A stretch of 64,000 bases of DNA from Burkholderiales bacterium (GCA_027487815.1 JAIYCW010000089.1:1-64000); one strand, 5' to 3'; positions 1-9,103 are shown, counted from the stretch's first letter. The notes: generated from the letters alone by a model not told the origin. Program-made: numbers and translations.

Positions 1-184
1 AGACGTTGTAGGTCACTCCGTTTTCCAATACCTCGCGCTGCACCTGGCGCATACGATGGCGCATGGTGCCCGAAGGCGCTTGCTGCAAGGTGTGCAATAA
101 CGTTTGCCAATGGTCGCGTGCGTAGCCTTGCCCATCGAACATTTCATCGAAGCGGGCTTTGGCTTGCGGATACTGGCTAAGCAT
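1..184 (-). CDS. Circularly permuted ATP-grasp protein, N-terminal fragment (cut by window edge)
   Basis: The 61 visible codons begin MLSQYPQAKARFDEMFDGQG and continue to a GVTYNV stretch at the edge. A Y/F-DEMF opening followed some 40 residues later by GVT-F/Y-NV is the start of the DUF404/DUF407 family (circularly permuted ATP-grasp, COG2308). These proteins are thought to form amide bonds, and their genes normally sit beside DUF403 (alpha-E) and transglutaminase-like genes. The start lies 3 bp after the stop of the upstream DUF2126 gene, which implies one operon. The rest of the protein is outside the window, so catalytic residues cannot be checked. Confidence 0.75.
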   Translation of the reverse strand, partial: MLSQYPQAKARFDEMFDGQGYARDHWQTLLHTLQQAPSGTMRHRMRQVQREVLENGVTYNV

Positions 185-187
185 GAG

Positions 188-3100
188 TTAGGCGTTCCAG
201 CGAAGGTCCAGGGTCATGGGAAAGCGCGGATTCAGTGGCTCGGGCTTAAGGTTGACTTTACCTGGGGTGTGGCCATGGGCCACGAAGCGGGCAAAACGGC
301 GTGCCTCCGCAGAGTTGGCATTTACCGGGAAGGTATCGTAATTGCGGCCTCCAGGATGCGCCACATGATAAACACACCCGCCCATTGAGCGCTCGCTCCA
401 GGTATCGATCAGGTCAAACACCAAAGGCGCTTGTACCTTGATGGTAGGGTGCAAGGCGGAGGGCGGAGCCCAGGCGCGAAAGCGGATGCCCGCGACAGCT
501 TCGCCCGGCACGCCAGTGGCATGCAAGGGCACCAGGCGGCCATTGCAGCTCAGCGCATGGCGTGAGGCTGTCATGCCTTTGACCTTGACCTGCATGCGCT
601 CCACTGAAGAATCAACATAGCGCGAAGTACCGCTGCGGCTAACCTCTTCGCCAAGCACATTCCATGGCTCAATCGCCTGGCGCAGTTCCAGTTCGACACC
701 TTCGTAGTTCACCGTACCGTAGCGCGGATAGCGGAACTCTACAAAAGGATCAAACCAGGACTCTTCAAACGGATACCCAAGGGTTTGAAGCTCGAGCGCG
801 ATACTGCGAATATCCTGCTCGACAAAATACGGAAGCATCCATTTGTCGTGTAGCTCGGTGCCCCAATGAATCAGCTCGGCGCGATAGGGAGTGTTCCAGA
901 AGCGGGCCACCAAGGTACGAAGCAGCAAGGTCTGCATGAGTGCCATCTGAGGATGCGGCGGCATTTCAAAAGCCCGAAACTCAACGATACCAAGACGGCC
1001 AGTTGGGCTATCCGGTGAATAGAGCTTATCGATACAAAACTCACTGCGATGTGTGTTGCCGGTGAGGTCGACAAGCAAGTTGCGCAACAGACGATCCACC
1101 AACCAGAGCCGATCAACCGGAGCTTTCGCCAGCAGTGTTTTTACACCTGATGTTTGTGCGTCTTGCTCCGGGACAAGCAGGGTCTCCATTTGCTGAAAGG
1201 CAATCGCGAGTTCGTAGAGCGCATCATCGCGCGCTTCATCCACGCGGGGTGCCTGGCTGGTAGGGCCAATGAACGCACCTGAAAACAGATAGGACAGCGA
1301 GGGGTGATTTTGCCAATAAGTGATCAGGCTGCGCAGCAAATCCGGACGACGCAGCATCGGGCTATCGGCAGGTGTTGCACCCCCGAGCGTGACATGATTG
1401 CCTCCACCGGTGCCGGTGTGCCGTCCGTCAAGCATGAACTTCTCAGTACCCAAGCGCGTCTCGCGGGCCATCGAATACAAGGCTGTCAGGTTGGTGCAGA
1501 TTTCGGACCATGAAGCGGCGGGCGCAATATTGACTTCAATCACCCCCGGATCAGGGGTGACGCTCATCGAGCGCAGCCGAGGGTCTGCCGGAGGCGGGTA
1601 GCCTTCCAGGCGCACCGGCTGATTAATAGCTTGCGCGCAATGCTCGATGGCCTTGATCAGCGCCACGCTATCTTCCAGGCGCACGAGTGGCGGCATAAAG
1701 ATGTAGAGCACTCCATCGCGCACCTGAATGCAGCAAGCGGTGTGCACTACTTCCCGAGGGTCCGGATGAGTCTCCAAACCTTTACTGCTGGTTTTAGGGT
1801 CATCGGAATCTTTTGTTGGCTTGGCCAAGTCCGGGGCGAGCGCAGCCCGCTCGGCAAACGGATCCACCTCAAACGTTGGCTCGATGTCCTCGGGCAGTAC
1901 CCAAGGCAGGCTATTGAGAGGCAGTCGCAACCCCATGGGTGAATCACCTGGTACCAGGTAGAGGTGTTCGCGTCGCAAGGGCCATTTACTGGTGCGCCAT
2001 CCAGCATGCCCACCTTGTGCCGTTTCTAGAGGTTTAACAGGGATCACATAACCGGCTGGCTCGCCAAGCCCCCGCGCCAGCAGGCGGGCCAAGCGCCGCC
2101 GCTCCTCAGAGTCCTTCAAGCTCGCTTTGGAAGCGTCCAGATTGATCGGCAGTTTTTGCTCGGTCAATATCTGATCCATGACATCTTCATAGGCAGTCAG
2201 TACACACGCCTTGGGTAGGGCTAGGTGCTGCGCCAGCAGGTGTGCAAACTCTCGGGCACTATCGGGTGGCGCTGGTGTGGATGCCTTGGATTTTTCAGGC
2301 TCCCCGACGAGTAATTCAGGCTTGGCCCAGAGTGCTTGACCATCGGTGCGCCAATAGAGATTCAACGCCCAGCGGGGCAATGGCTCGCCGGGGTACCACT
2401 TGCCCTGACCGTGATGCGTGATGCCGCCCGGGGCATGATGCTGCGCCAGGCGTTGGGTCAGGTTGCCCGCCAGACGACGCTTGTCATCGCCATGCGCTGC
2501 GGTGTTCCACTGCGCCGACTCCATATCATCGATTGAAACAAAGGTAGGCTCGCCGCCTTGCGTCAGGCGTACATCGCCCGCTTGCAGTTCAGCCTCAACC
2601 TGTTCACCCAAGGCGTTGATGGCAAGCCATTGCGCATCGGAATAAGGCTTGGTCACGCGCGGATCTTCGTGAATGCGGGTGATCCGCATCTCATGGGTGA
2701 ACTCAACTTGCGCAGGATCGGCAAGGCCGGTCACTGGCGCCGCAGACGAGGGCATCGCAGTGCAGGCCAAAGGGATATGGCCTTCGCCCGCCAGGAGCCC
2801 CGAGGTCGGGTCCAGGCCCACCCAGCCAGCACCCGGAATGTAGACCTCGGTCCAGGCATGCAAATCGGTGAAGTCGACTGTAGTGCCCGACGGGCCTTCC
2901 AGTGCCTTGATATCGGCCACCAGCTGAATCAAATATCCGGAAACAAAGCGGGCGGCCAATCCGAGGTGTCGCATCACCTGCACCAAGAGCCAGCCCGAAT
3001 CCCGGCACGAGCCTTTGGCCAGAGACAAGGTCTCTTCAGGGGTTTGAACACCGGGCTCCATGCGCACCAGATACGCAATATCCCGCTGGACACGCTGATT

Positions 3101-3568
3101 GATTTGCACCAAAAAATCGGTGGTGGTGATGGCGGTCGAGGAATCGCCAAGTTTGAGATCGTGGCGCAAAAGAGCAAGCCATCGACTTAGCAGCGGCCCC
3201 GCGGGTTCGGCTTGCAGATAGGGCTGAAGTTCACTGCTGAGCTGAGCTTCGTAGCTGAAAGGAAACGTCTCTGCGGATTCTTCAACAAAAAAATCGAAGG
3301 GATTGATCACCGTCAGGTCCGCGATCAGCTCAACTGCAAACTCCAGCCGGTTGGTGGGTTCAGGAAACACCAGGCGGGCGATGTAATTCCCAAAAGGATC
3401 TTGCTGCCAATTGATGAAATGCTGTGCGGGTTGGACCTTGAGCGAGTAGGCCAGCACCGGGGTACGCGCATGAGGAGCCGGGCGCAACCTGACCTGATGC
3501 GGGGAGAGATTGACGAGACGATCGTACTTGTAGGAGGTGATGTGTTCTAGTGCGACTCGAATGGCCAT
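188..3568 (-). CDS. DUF2126 protein with N-terminal transglutaminase-like domain
   Basis: A 1126-residue protein of unknown physiological role. Residues about 1-80 are the beta-rich bacterial transglutaminase N-terminal domain. A transglutaminase/papain-like core follows, with the triad visible as C188 (GSCRDSGW), H237 (DLHAWTEVY) and D253 (GLDPTSG). From about residue 300 the rest is DUF2126, starting near GGEPTFVSIDD. The length fits this two-part family (COG4196). Its partner is the ATP-grasp gene 3 bp downstream. Published comparative work proposes that such clusters make or modify a peptide by amide ligation; that is knowledge of the family, not something visible here. The gene is divergent from the TRAP operon, so its promoter lies in 3569-3735. 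Three intact catalytic residues suggest an active cysteine hydrolase or transferase. Confidence 0.88.
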   Translation of the reverse strand: MAIRVALEHITSYKYDRLVNLSPHQVRLRPAPHARTPVLAYSLKVQPAQHFINWQQDPFGNYIARLVFPEPTNRLEFAVELIADLTVINPFDFFVEESAETFPFSYEAQLSSELQPYLQAEPAGPLLSRWLALLRHDLKLGDSSTAITTTDFLVQINQRVQRDIAYLVRMEPGVQTPEETLSLAKGSCRDSGWLLVQVMRHLGLAARFVSGYLIQLVADIKALEGPSGTTVDFTDLHAWTEVYIPGAGWVGLDPTSGLLAGEGHIPLACTAMPSSAAPVTGLADPAQVEFTHEMRITRIHEDPRVTKPYSDAQWLAINALGEQVEAELQAGDVRLTQGGEPTFVSIDDMESAQWNTAAHGDDKRRLAGNLTQRLAQHHAPGGITHHGQGKWYPGEPLPRWALNLYWRTDGQALWAKPELLVGEPEKSKASTPAPPDSAREFAHLLAQHLALPKACVLTAYEDVMDQILTEQKLPINLDASKASLKDSEERRRLARLLARGLGEPAGYVIPVKPLETAQGGHAGWRTSKWPLRREHLYLVPGDSPMGLRLPLNSLPWVLPEDIEPTFEVDPFAERAALAPDLAKPTKDSDDPKTSSKGLETHPDPREVVHTACCIQVRDGVLYIFMPPLVRLEDSVALIKAIEHCAQAINQPVRLEGYPPPADPRLRSMSVTPDPGVIEVNIAPAASWSEICTNLTALYSMARETRLGTEKFMLDGRHTGTGGGNHVTLGGATPADSPMLRRPDLLRSLITYWQNHPSLSYLFSGAFIGPTSQAPRVDEARDDALYELAIAFQQMETLLVPEQDAQTSGVKTLLAKAPVDRLWLVDRLLRNLLVDLTGNTHRSEFCIDKLYSPDSPTGRLGIVEFRAFEMPPHPQMALMQTLLLRTLVARFWNTPYRAELIHWGTELHDKWMLPYFVEQDIRSIALELQTLGYPFEESWFDPFVEFRYPRYGTVNYEGVELELRQAIEPWNVLGEEVSRSGTSRYVDSSVERMQVKVKGMTASRHALSCNGRLVPLHATGVPGEAVAGIRFRAWAPPSALHPTIKVQAPLVFDLIDTWSERSMGGCVYHVAHPGGRNYDTFPVNANSAEARRFARFVAHGHTPGKVNLKPEPLNPRFPMTLDLRWNA

Positions 3569-3735
3569 CCGGGAGCTTTCTTCGCCTTGAGGAAAGGCAG
3601 AATCAAAACTCTACAGCAAGCGCTGTCTTTATGGTTTTCCCGCAGGCCAGTGCCGTAGCGCTTGGGGTAAGCTACGGGTCGCGTTGCCCCTTGATGGGCT
3701 GACAGCTTGACCTTATCGAACACCAGGAGACCCCT
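3569..3735. promoter_or_regulatory. Divergent control region with two inverted repeats
   Basis: This 167-bp gap separates the minus-strand DUF2126 gene from the plus-strand TRAP operon. It holds two short inverted repeats: ACAGC-N4-GCTGT at 3613-3626 and CCGTAGC-N11-GCTACGG at 3653-3677. A good Shine-Dalgarno for dctP (AGGAG) lies near 3725-3731. I see no convincing -35/-10 pair. The repeats could be operator half-sites for one or both genes; no regulator gene is adjacent. Confidence 0.35.
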
Positions 3736-4719
3736 ATGACTATTCGCCGTACTTTGCTCGCTTCGTTTGTTGCCACTGGCCTGGGGCTTGCGGTTGCCAC
3801 CCCCGCACAGGCGCAAACCACCATGAGAATCAGTATCTCGATTGCACAGAACTCCCACCAGGGCGTTGCGATCGACACTTTTGCCCGCGAAGTCGAACGC
3901 CGCACCGGCGGACGCTACAAAATCCAGACGTTTTACTCGGGTTCGTTGGGTGGCGAGCGTGAATCGATTGAAGCGGTTCAGCTGGGCACCCAGGAGCTTA
4001 CTTTTAGCTCGACTGGTCCTGTGCCCAACTTCGTGCCCGAGGCGCGCATTCTCGACATTCCCTTCCTCTTTACCGACAAAGCGCATGCCCGCCGCGTGCT
4101 GGATGGCGCGCCTGGTCAAGACATGCTGAACAAGTTCGACTCCAAAGGCTTCAAGGCTTTGGCCTGGGGCGAAAACGGTGTGCGGCATATGACCAACAGC
4201 AAGCGCGCGGTGAATGGCCCGGATGACTTGAAGGGACTGAAGATGCGCACCATGGAAAATCCTGTGCACGTGGCGGCCTATAAAGGCTTTGGCATCATCA
4301 CCACCCCAATGGCTTTTCCCGAAGTGTTTACTGCCCTGCAGCAGGGCACTGTGGATGGCCAGGAAAATCCGCTGTCCGTGATCATGGCCGCCAAGTTTGA
4401 TCAGGTGCAAAAGCATCTGACCCTGACCGGTCATGTGTACTCGCCTGCCATCTTCCTGATGAACAAGGCTGCCTTCGACAAGTTGCCTGCAGCTGACAAA
4501 ACCGCGTTCATTGAATCGGCAAAAGAAGCGGTCAAGGCCAACCGCGCGCGCGTGGATGAGGATGATGCCAAAGGGGTTTCGGAGCTGCGCTCCAAGGGCA
4601 TGCAAGTGATCGAGAACGTGGATAAAACCCGCTTTGTGAATGCGCTGACCCAGGTCAATAGCGACTTTGAAAAGCAGTTTGGCAAAGCCAATATCGACGC
4701 TATTCGTAACTTCAAGTGA
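3736..4719 (+). CDS. dctP: TRAP transporter substrate-binding protein, DctP family
   Basis: The periplasmic receptor of a tripartite ATP-independent periplasmic transporter, which captures an organic acid and delivers it to the DctQM membrane part. It has 327 residues, with a signal peptide ending around ATPAQA (cleavage near 26/27). The family arginine that binds a substrate carboxylate is R171 in LKMRTMENP, and the signature TALQQGTVDGQENP follows about 40 residues later. The start is supported by AGGAG upstream. It is the first gene of a dctPQM operon. The family handles C4-dicarboxylates, sialic acid and many other acids, so the substrate is not predictable; the dctP symbol denotes the family only. 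Confidence 0.9.
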   Translation: MTIRRTLLASFVATGLGLAVATPAQAQTTMRISISIAQNSHQGVAIDTFAREVERRTGGRYKIQTFYSGSLGGERESIEAVQLGTQELTFSSTGPVPNFVPEARILDIPFLFTDKAHARRVLDGAPGQDMLNKFDSKGFKALAWGENGVRHMTNSKRAVNGPDDLKGLKMRTMENPVHVAAYKGFGIITTPMAFPEVFTALQQGTVDGQENPLSVIMAAKFDQVQKHLTLTGHVYSPAIFLMNKAAFDKLPAADKTAFIESAKEAVKANRARVDEDDAKGVSELRSKGMQVIENVDKTRFVNALTQVNSDFEKQFGKANIDAIRNFK

Positions 4720-5227
4720 TCCGGCAGCGGCTTTGAAAAGCACCTTCTTGCGATTGGAGTACTTCACCACTGGCCTGGCGCTGGTGGTGGCCTGCTTCAT
4801 GCTGGCTGTAGCCTCCAGCCTGGGCCTTTACCAGATCATCACCCGCTTCATTATCGAGCGGCCTGCCGAATGGACCGAGGTGCTGATCCGCTTCAGTCTG
4901 ATCTGGATGGTGTTCATGGGCATTCCTGCAGCTTTTCGTCAGGGCGCGATGGTGAGTGTGGATGTGGTCTATCGCTGGAGCGGGCCAAGCGCCCGCCGGG
5001 TGCTGGACCTGGTGGTGTGCTTTGCCTCGCTGGTGTTGATGCTCGTCATCCTCTGGTGGGGCTGGGATTACAGCAATCGGGGCAAAGTGCAGTCGGTCAT
5101 CGGGCTGGAAGATGTGTCGATGTTTTGGGCCTATATTGCAATGCCAGTGGGTGCGGTGTTTTCAATCATTGCGATTATTGGCAACTATCTTGATCCCAAG
5201 CGGATGGAACTGGAAACTGCGCAATGA
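4667..5227 (+). CDS. dctQ: TRAP transporter small membrane subunit, DctQ family
   Basis: The small four-helix subunit that joins the substrate receptor to the large permease. Hydrophobic segments are seen from about residue 33 (TGLALVVACFML), with a conserved RFSLIWMVFMG stretch and C-terminal helices near VLDLVVCFASLVLML and FWAYIAMPVGAVFS. The longest frame begins at ATG 4667, overlapping dctP by 53 bp. The family usually begins close to the first helix, so an in-frame TTG at 4733 or 4748 is a realistic alternative start; none has a strong ribosome-binding site. Its stop overlaps the dctM start by 4 bp (ATGA), which indicates translational coupling. Confidence 0.88.
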   Translation: MKSSLAKPISTLFVTSSDPAAALKSTFLRLEYFTTGLALVVACFMLAVASSLGLYQIITRFIIERPAEWTEVLIRFSLIWMVFMGIPAAFRQGAMVSVDVVYRWSGPSARRVLDLVVCFASLVLMLVILWWGWDYSNRGKVQSVIGLEDVSMFWAYIAMPVGAVFSIIAIIGNYLDPKRMELETAQ

Positions 5228-6501
5228 CCTCCGCGATGATGATCACCATGGTGGTGTGCTTCGCACTCACCATTTCTGTATCAGTTTCAATTGGGCTTTC
5301 GGCAATACTGGGCATTCAGGTTGGCAATGCCAATATGCTGCTCTCGGTCAAGGAGATGTTTTCCTCGATCAACAAGTTTCCCTTGGCTGCAATCCCGTTT
5401 TTTATTCTTGCCGGAAATTTGATGGAAACCGGCGGCATTTCGCGCCGCTTGGTTGAATTTGCAAAGAGTATTGTGGGGGGCGTGCAGGGGGGCTTACCCA
5501 TGACTTGCGTGCTGACCTGCATGATCTTTGCAGCGGTGTCGGGGTCTTCCGTGGCAACAACCTTCGCTATCGGCGCGATCTTGATTCCTGCCCTGATCAA
5601 ACATGGCTATCCCACGCCATATGCAGCGGCTTTGCAGGCCACAAGTGCCGAGCTGGGCGTGATTATTCCGCCCTCGATTCCGATGATTCTTTACGGCGTC
5701 AGCGCTGAGGTCTCGATTGGTGAGCTGTTCATTGCCGGCTTTGGGCCAGGGTTGTTGATCGGCTTTGCCCTGATGGCCTTTGTGTACGTGTATTGCAAGA
5801 TTAAAGGCTGGGGCAAGACCGACGGCGAAGGCCGCCTCGGATTTGGTACGGCGAGCTTGCAGGCGGGCTGGGCTTTGATGATGCCCGTGATTATCCTGGG
5901 TGGCATCTATGGGGGAGTGTTTACCCCGACTGAGGCTTCAGCAGTAGCGGTATTTTATGCGCTGATCGTCGGCATGTTTATTTATGGTGAGATAGGCATC
6001 AAGGATCTGTATGGCATTTTGCGCAAGTCGGTGCTGTCATCCGCGGTGATCATGTTCATCATTGCCAACGCGGGCTTGTTTGCTTTCCTGATTACCCGCG
6101 CGGGCGTGCCGGATGCGATTGGGCATTGGCTTGAGGCGGTACTGAAGTCTCCAGAAATGTTTCTGCTTGGGGTCAATCTGGCGCTCTTCATTATCGGAAT
6201 GTTTATCGAAACAAGCGCTGCAATCATCGTACTGGCCCCGATTCTTGCACCAGTAGCAATACACTTCGGTATTGATCCTGTGCATTTCGGGCTGATCATG
6301 GTGGTAAATCTGGCCCTGGGCATGATCACGCCACCGTTTGGCGTCAATCTGTTTGCAGCCTGCACGGTCGCGAAAATCTCCCTCGATCGAATCATTCCCT
6401 ACTTGTTTCCATTCGTAGGCGTGATCCTCGCGTGCCTGATGGTGATTACCTATGTGCCCGAGATTTCCCTGACCTTGCGAGATCTGGTGTACAAAAAGTA
6501 G
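5224..6501 (+). CDS. dctM: TRAP transporter large permease subunit, DctM family
   Basis: The 425-residue integral membrane permease that couples substrate uptake to an ion gradient. It is almost wholly hydrophobic, with about a dozen helices and the family motifs NKFPLAAIPFFILAGNLM, FAAVSGSSVATTFAIG and ELGVIIPPSIPMILYG in the first half and NLALGMITPPFGVNLF near the end. Length matches the DctM/SiaM norm. Translation is coupled to dctQ through ATGA. Only 6 bp separate its stop from that of the convergent gene at 6508, and no hairpin terminator is evident between them. Confidence 0.93.
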   Translation: MTSAMMITMVVCFALTISVSVSIGLSAILGIQVGNANMLLSVKEMFSSINKFPLAAIPFFILAGNLMETGGISRRLVEFAKSIVGGVQGGLPMTCVLTCMIFAAVSGSSVATTFAIGAILIPALIKHGYPTPYAAALQATSAELGVIIPPSIPMILYGVSAEVSIGELFIAGFGPGLLIGFALMAFVYVYCKIKGWGKTDGEGRLGFGTASLQAGWALMMPVIILGGIYGGVFTPTEASAVAVFYALIVGMFIYGEIGIKDLYGILRKSVLSSAVIMFIIANAGLFAFLITRAGVPDAIGHWLEAVLKSPEMFLLGVNLALFIIGMFIETSAAIIVLAPILAPVAIHFGIDPVHFGLIMVVNLALGMITPPFGVNLFAACTVAKISLDRIIPYLFPFVGVILACLMVITYVPEISLTLRDLVYKK

Positions 6502-6507
6502 CTCTGC

Positions 6508-6894
6508 CTAGCCTGCATGCGTCGCGCTGCGGGCGATCATCGTGACACCAATGCAAATCAGGGCCATGCCGGCCCAGCCGCTAACGCTGAGCTGCTCACC
6601 CAGCCAATAGCGGGCTATCAGGGCGTTGATGATGTAACCAATCGACAACATGGGATAGGCCACGGTGACCGGCACTCGTGTGAGCGCAATGATCCAGATC
6701 ACCAGGCTCAACCCATAGCATGCAAAGCCCACCAGGAATGGCAAATTGCTGAGGATCTTGAGCAGCGTGGATAACCAGGCACTTTGCGCCCACGGATCCG
6801 GACCAAGACTGTTAGCCCCCGCCTTCAACAAACTTTGCGCAAGTGCATTCAGCACCACGCCTGCCAGGATCAGGCCAAAGCTGATTAAATTCAT
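6508..6894 (-). CDS. Small four-helix EamA/SMR-type transporter
   Basis: A 128-residue membrane protein starting MNLISFGLILAGVVLNALAQ. It has four predicted helices, with conserved features of the half-size drug/metabolite transporter group: ALAQSLLKAG in helix 1, ALTRVPVTVAYPMLSIGYI in helix 3 and a C-terminal GWAGMALICIGVTMI helix. It resembles ArnE/ArnF- and YdcZ-like half-transporters more than classical EmrE, because the membrane glutamate of EmrE helix 1 is not seen (VLNALAQ). Such proteins act as dimers. ATG 6894 was chosen over an upstream extension because it begins the first helix and is preceded by GGGAAAG. It is divergent from kup; substrate unknown. Confidence 0.75.
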   Translation of the reverse strand: MNLISFGLILAGVVLNALAQSLLKAGANSLGPDPWAQSAWLSTLLKILSNLPFLVGFACYGLSLVIWIIALTRVPVTVAYPMLSIGYIINALIARYWLGEQLSVSGWAGMALICIGVTMIARSATHAG

Positions 6895-6977
6895 TGTACT
6901 TTCCCTTTTTGCTGCAACGCAGTATATTGCGACGCTGTGATGATTATCCCGTATCCCCCCCAAGCGGCGGCGCTTGC

Positions 6978-8861
6978 ATGAGTGCTTCTGGCACTGATTC
7001 CAGGCAGAGTCTGAAAGCCGCTGTTTTATTGGCGGCGCTTGGCGTGGTGTTTGGAGACATCGGTACCAGTCCGCTTTATGCCTTCAAACAGGCGATGGCC
7101 GCTAAACCTGCTGAAGTCGATGCCCAGCAATTTGTTTTTGGTGTGCTTTCGATGATGGTTTGGGCGATCACCCTTACGGTTTCTCTCAAGTATGTATTGA
7201 TCATGCTGAGGTACAACCACCGAGGTGAGGGGGGAGTCCTTGCCCTGTTGTCATACACCACCAATGTGCTGAGAGCCAAGCCGGGTCAGGTCTGGGTCGC
7301 CACAATGCTTGGCGCATTCTCGGTCGCCTTGTTTTTCGGTGATGCGGTGATAACACCAGCCATTTCTGTGCTTTCGGCGGTAGAAGGCCTGAGCGTGATT
7401 TCACCACGAGCGCAACCTTGGGTGGTGCCGGTCGCGATGGCGATATTGCTCTGGCTGTTTGCCGTACAACGCAAAGGTACTGCAGCGGTCGGTAAGCTTT
7501 TTGGGCCCATCATGCTGCTGTGGTTCGGTACGCTGGCTACGCTAGGTGTGATCAGCATCGCACAGTCACCCGAGGTTTTGCAGGCCCTGAATCCTACCTA
7601 TGCACTGCAATTTGCGATGGCCCAGCCCGGGCTTGTGATGCTGGTTGTGGCGGCGGTGTTTTTGTGTCTTACCGGTGCGGAGGCTTTGTATGCAGATATG
7701 GGCCATTTTGGCCGGAGCCCGGTGCAGTGGGTCTGGTTCGTTGTGGTGTTTCCTTGCCTGATGCTTAACTATTTCGGGCAGGGCGCGATGGTGTTGCGTA
7801 GCCCCGAAACGGTAAAAAATCCTTTCTACCTGTTAGCTCCGGAAGCCTTGCAACTTCCGCTGGTGATTCTGGCGACTCTGGCCACCGTGATTGCGTCGCA
7901 AGCGGTGATCACTGGCGCCTTTTCGGCGGCCCAACAAGCCTCACGCCTGAACCTGTTGCCGCGCCTGCCGGTGTTGCACACATCTGAAACAGCGCAGGGA
8001 CAGATTTATATCCCGGTGGTGAATTGGCTCCTGATGATTGTCGTGATGTGCCTGGTGGTAGGCTTTCATAGCTCCGAGGAGCTTGCGGCGGCTTACGGCA
8101 TCGCGGTCTCGGGCGATTTGGTGCTGACCAGTTGCCTGATGATGATGGCCCTGGCGTCCACAGCAGGGTCGCGAGCCAAGGTCATGATGGTTTTGTTCCT
8201 TGGAATGTTAATGGTGGAGCTGGTTTATCTCGCCTCAAACGTTGGCAAGATTGCCGAGGGCGGTTGGTTTCCCTTGGTGCTAGCGATCATTCTCTTTACC
8301 GTGATGACGACTTGGCGAACCGGCATGGAAGTGCTGCGCGCAAAAAAACAAACGCCTCAGGATCAGGAGGACTTTGCACTGAGCATGCCGCTTGATGGAG
8401 CTAGCCGTGTGGATGGTGCTGCGATATTTTTTACCGCGACGGCTTATGGTCTGCCAACTGCTTTTCTGCACAATTTGAAGCACAACAAGGTGGTGCATGA
8501 AACCACGGTGTTCATGACGGTGCATTTTCAGGATGCTCCCCGCGTGGGGGATCACGAGCGCGTGCAAATTGAGCGCGGCTCCAATGGCTTGATCCGGGTA
8601 CGCGCAGAGTTTGGTTTTCGCGAGGAGGCCGATATCAGTGTGGTGCTACGCCTGCTTGCCAGTAAAGGTCTGGAGCTGGACATGGACAACACCTCGTTTT
8701 TCATCAGTAAGCCTGCGATCATGACCAACAAGGCGAGCGGCCTGTTTGTCTGGCGCAGGCGGATGTTTGCCTGGATGTTGCGCAATAGCGCCCCGGTGGC
8801 CCGTTACTTCAATCTCCCACCTAACCGTGTGGTGGAGTTAGGCGCTCAGGTCGCCCTCTGA
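6978..8861 (+). CDS. kup: Low-affinity potassium uptake protein Kup
   Basis: A KUP/HAK/KT-family potassium/proton symporter in the inner membrane, 627 residues from ATG 6978, the usual length. The family signature GVVFGDIGTSPLYAF is at residues about 20-35. About twelve helices follow, with FFGDAVITPAISVLSAVEG and LTGAEALYADMGHFG, and then a cytoplasmic C-terminal domain (about 470-627). A frame open upstream to 6894 lacks a family-like N-terminus, so the start before MSASGTD was preferred. No cyclic-di-AMP riboswitch or kdp gene is near. It is followed 67 bp later by a small membrane protein gene on the same strand. Confidence 0.95.
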   Translation: MSASGTDSRQSLKAAVLLAALGVVFGDIGTSPLYAFKQAMAAKPAEVDAQQFVFGVLSMMVWAITLTVSLKYVLIMLRYNHRGEGGVLALLSYTTNVLRAKPGQVWVATMLGAFSVALFFGDAVITPAISVLSAVEGLSVISPRAQPWVVPVAMAILLWLFAVQRKGTAAVGKLFGPIMLLWFGTLATLGVISIAQSPEVLQALNPTYALQFAMAQPGLVMLVVAAVFLCLTGAEALYADMGHFGRSPVQWVWFVVVFPCLMLNYFGQGAMVLRSPETVKNPFYLLAPEALQLPLVILATLATVIASQAVITGAFSAAQQASRLNLLPRLPVLHTSETAQGQIYIPVVNWLLMIVVMCLVVGFHSSEELAAAYGIAVSGDLVLTSCLMMMALASTAGSRAKVMMVLFLGMLMVELVYLASNVGKIAEGGWFPLVLAIILFTVMTTWRTGMEVLRAKKQTPQDQEDFALSMPLDGASRVDGAAIFFTATAYGLPTAFLHNLKHNKVVHETTVFMTVHFQDAPRVGDHERVQIERGSNGLIRVRAEFGFREEADISVVLRLLASKGLELDMDNTSFFISKPAIMTNKASGLFVWRRRMFAWMLRNSAPVARYFNLPPNRVVELGAQVAL

Positions 8862-8928
8862 GGCGAAACCCGTAAAATACGGGGATGAACTTTCAACTGC
8901 GCGCTTTACCCTGCATAGTGCACCGCAA

Positions 8929-9078
8929 ATGCCACTGAATCGGATGGCTCTTTACGGCGCGGCTTTGGCACTCGGCCTGGTTGCTGGAGGCTGGGCCCTT
9001 AGGGCCTATTTCAACCCCAATCTCGCTCTCGACCTGGCGAGCTTTATGCAGATGTGCGCCGCTTTCCTCAAACCCTGA
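8929..9078 (+). CDS. Small membrane protein of unknown function, 49 residues
   Basis: A short frame starting MPLNRMALYGAALALGLVAG, with one clear transmembrane helix (about residues 6-21), then WALRAYFNPNLALDLASF and a short hydrophobic tail ending AAFLKP. The profile (basic N-terminus, Gly/Ala/Leu helix, Arg after the membrane) is that of a real single-pass inner-membrane protein, and the stop lies 25 bp before parE. A TAAAAT box at 8873-8878 could be a promoter -10. I do not recognise the family. A chance frame remains possible because it is so short. Confidence 0.5.
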   Translation: MPLNRMALYGAALALGLVAGGWALRAYFNPNLALDLASFMQMCAAFLKP

Positions 9079-9103
9079 CCGCCTGCGCGGTATTCAAGAC
9101 TTC

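Noticed and set aside
3547-4800. Long minus-strand open frame opposite dctP
   Set aside because: It lies wholly over a clear TRAP receptor gene, has no recognisable family, is unusually rich in His and Arg, and is explained by the GC-biased third positions of the true gene.
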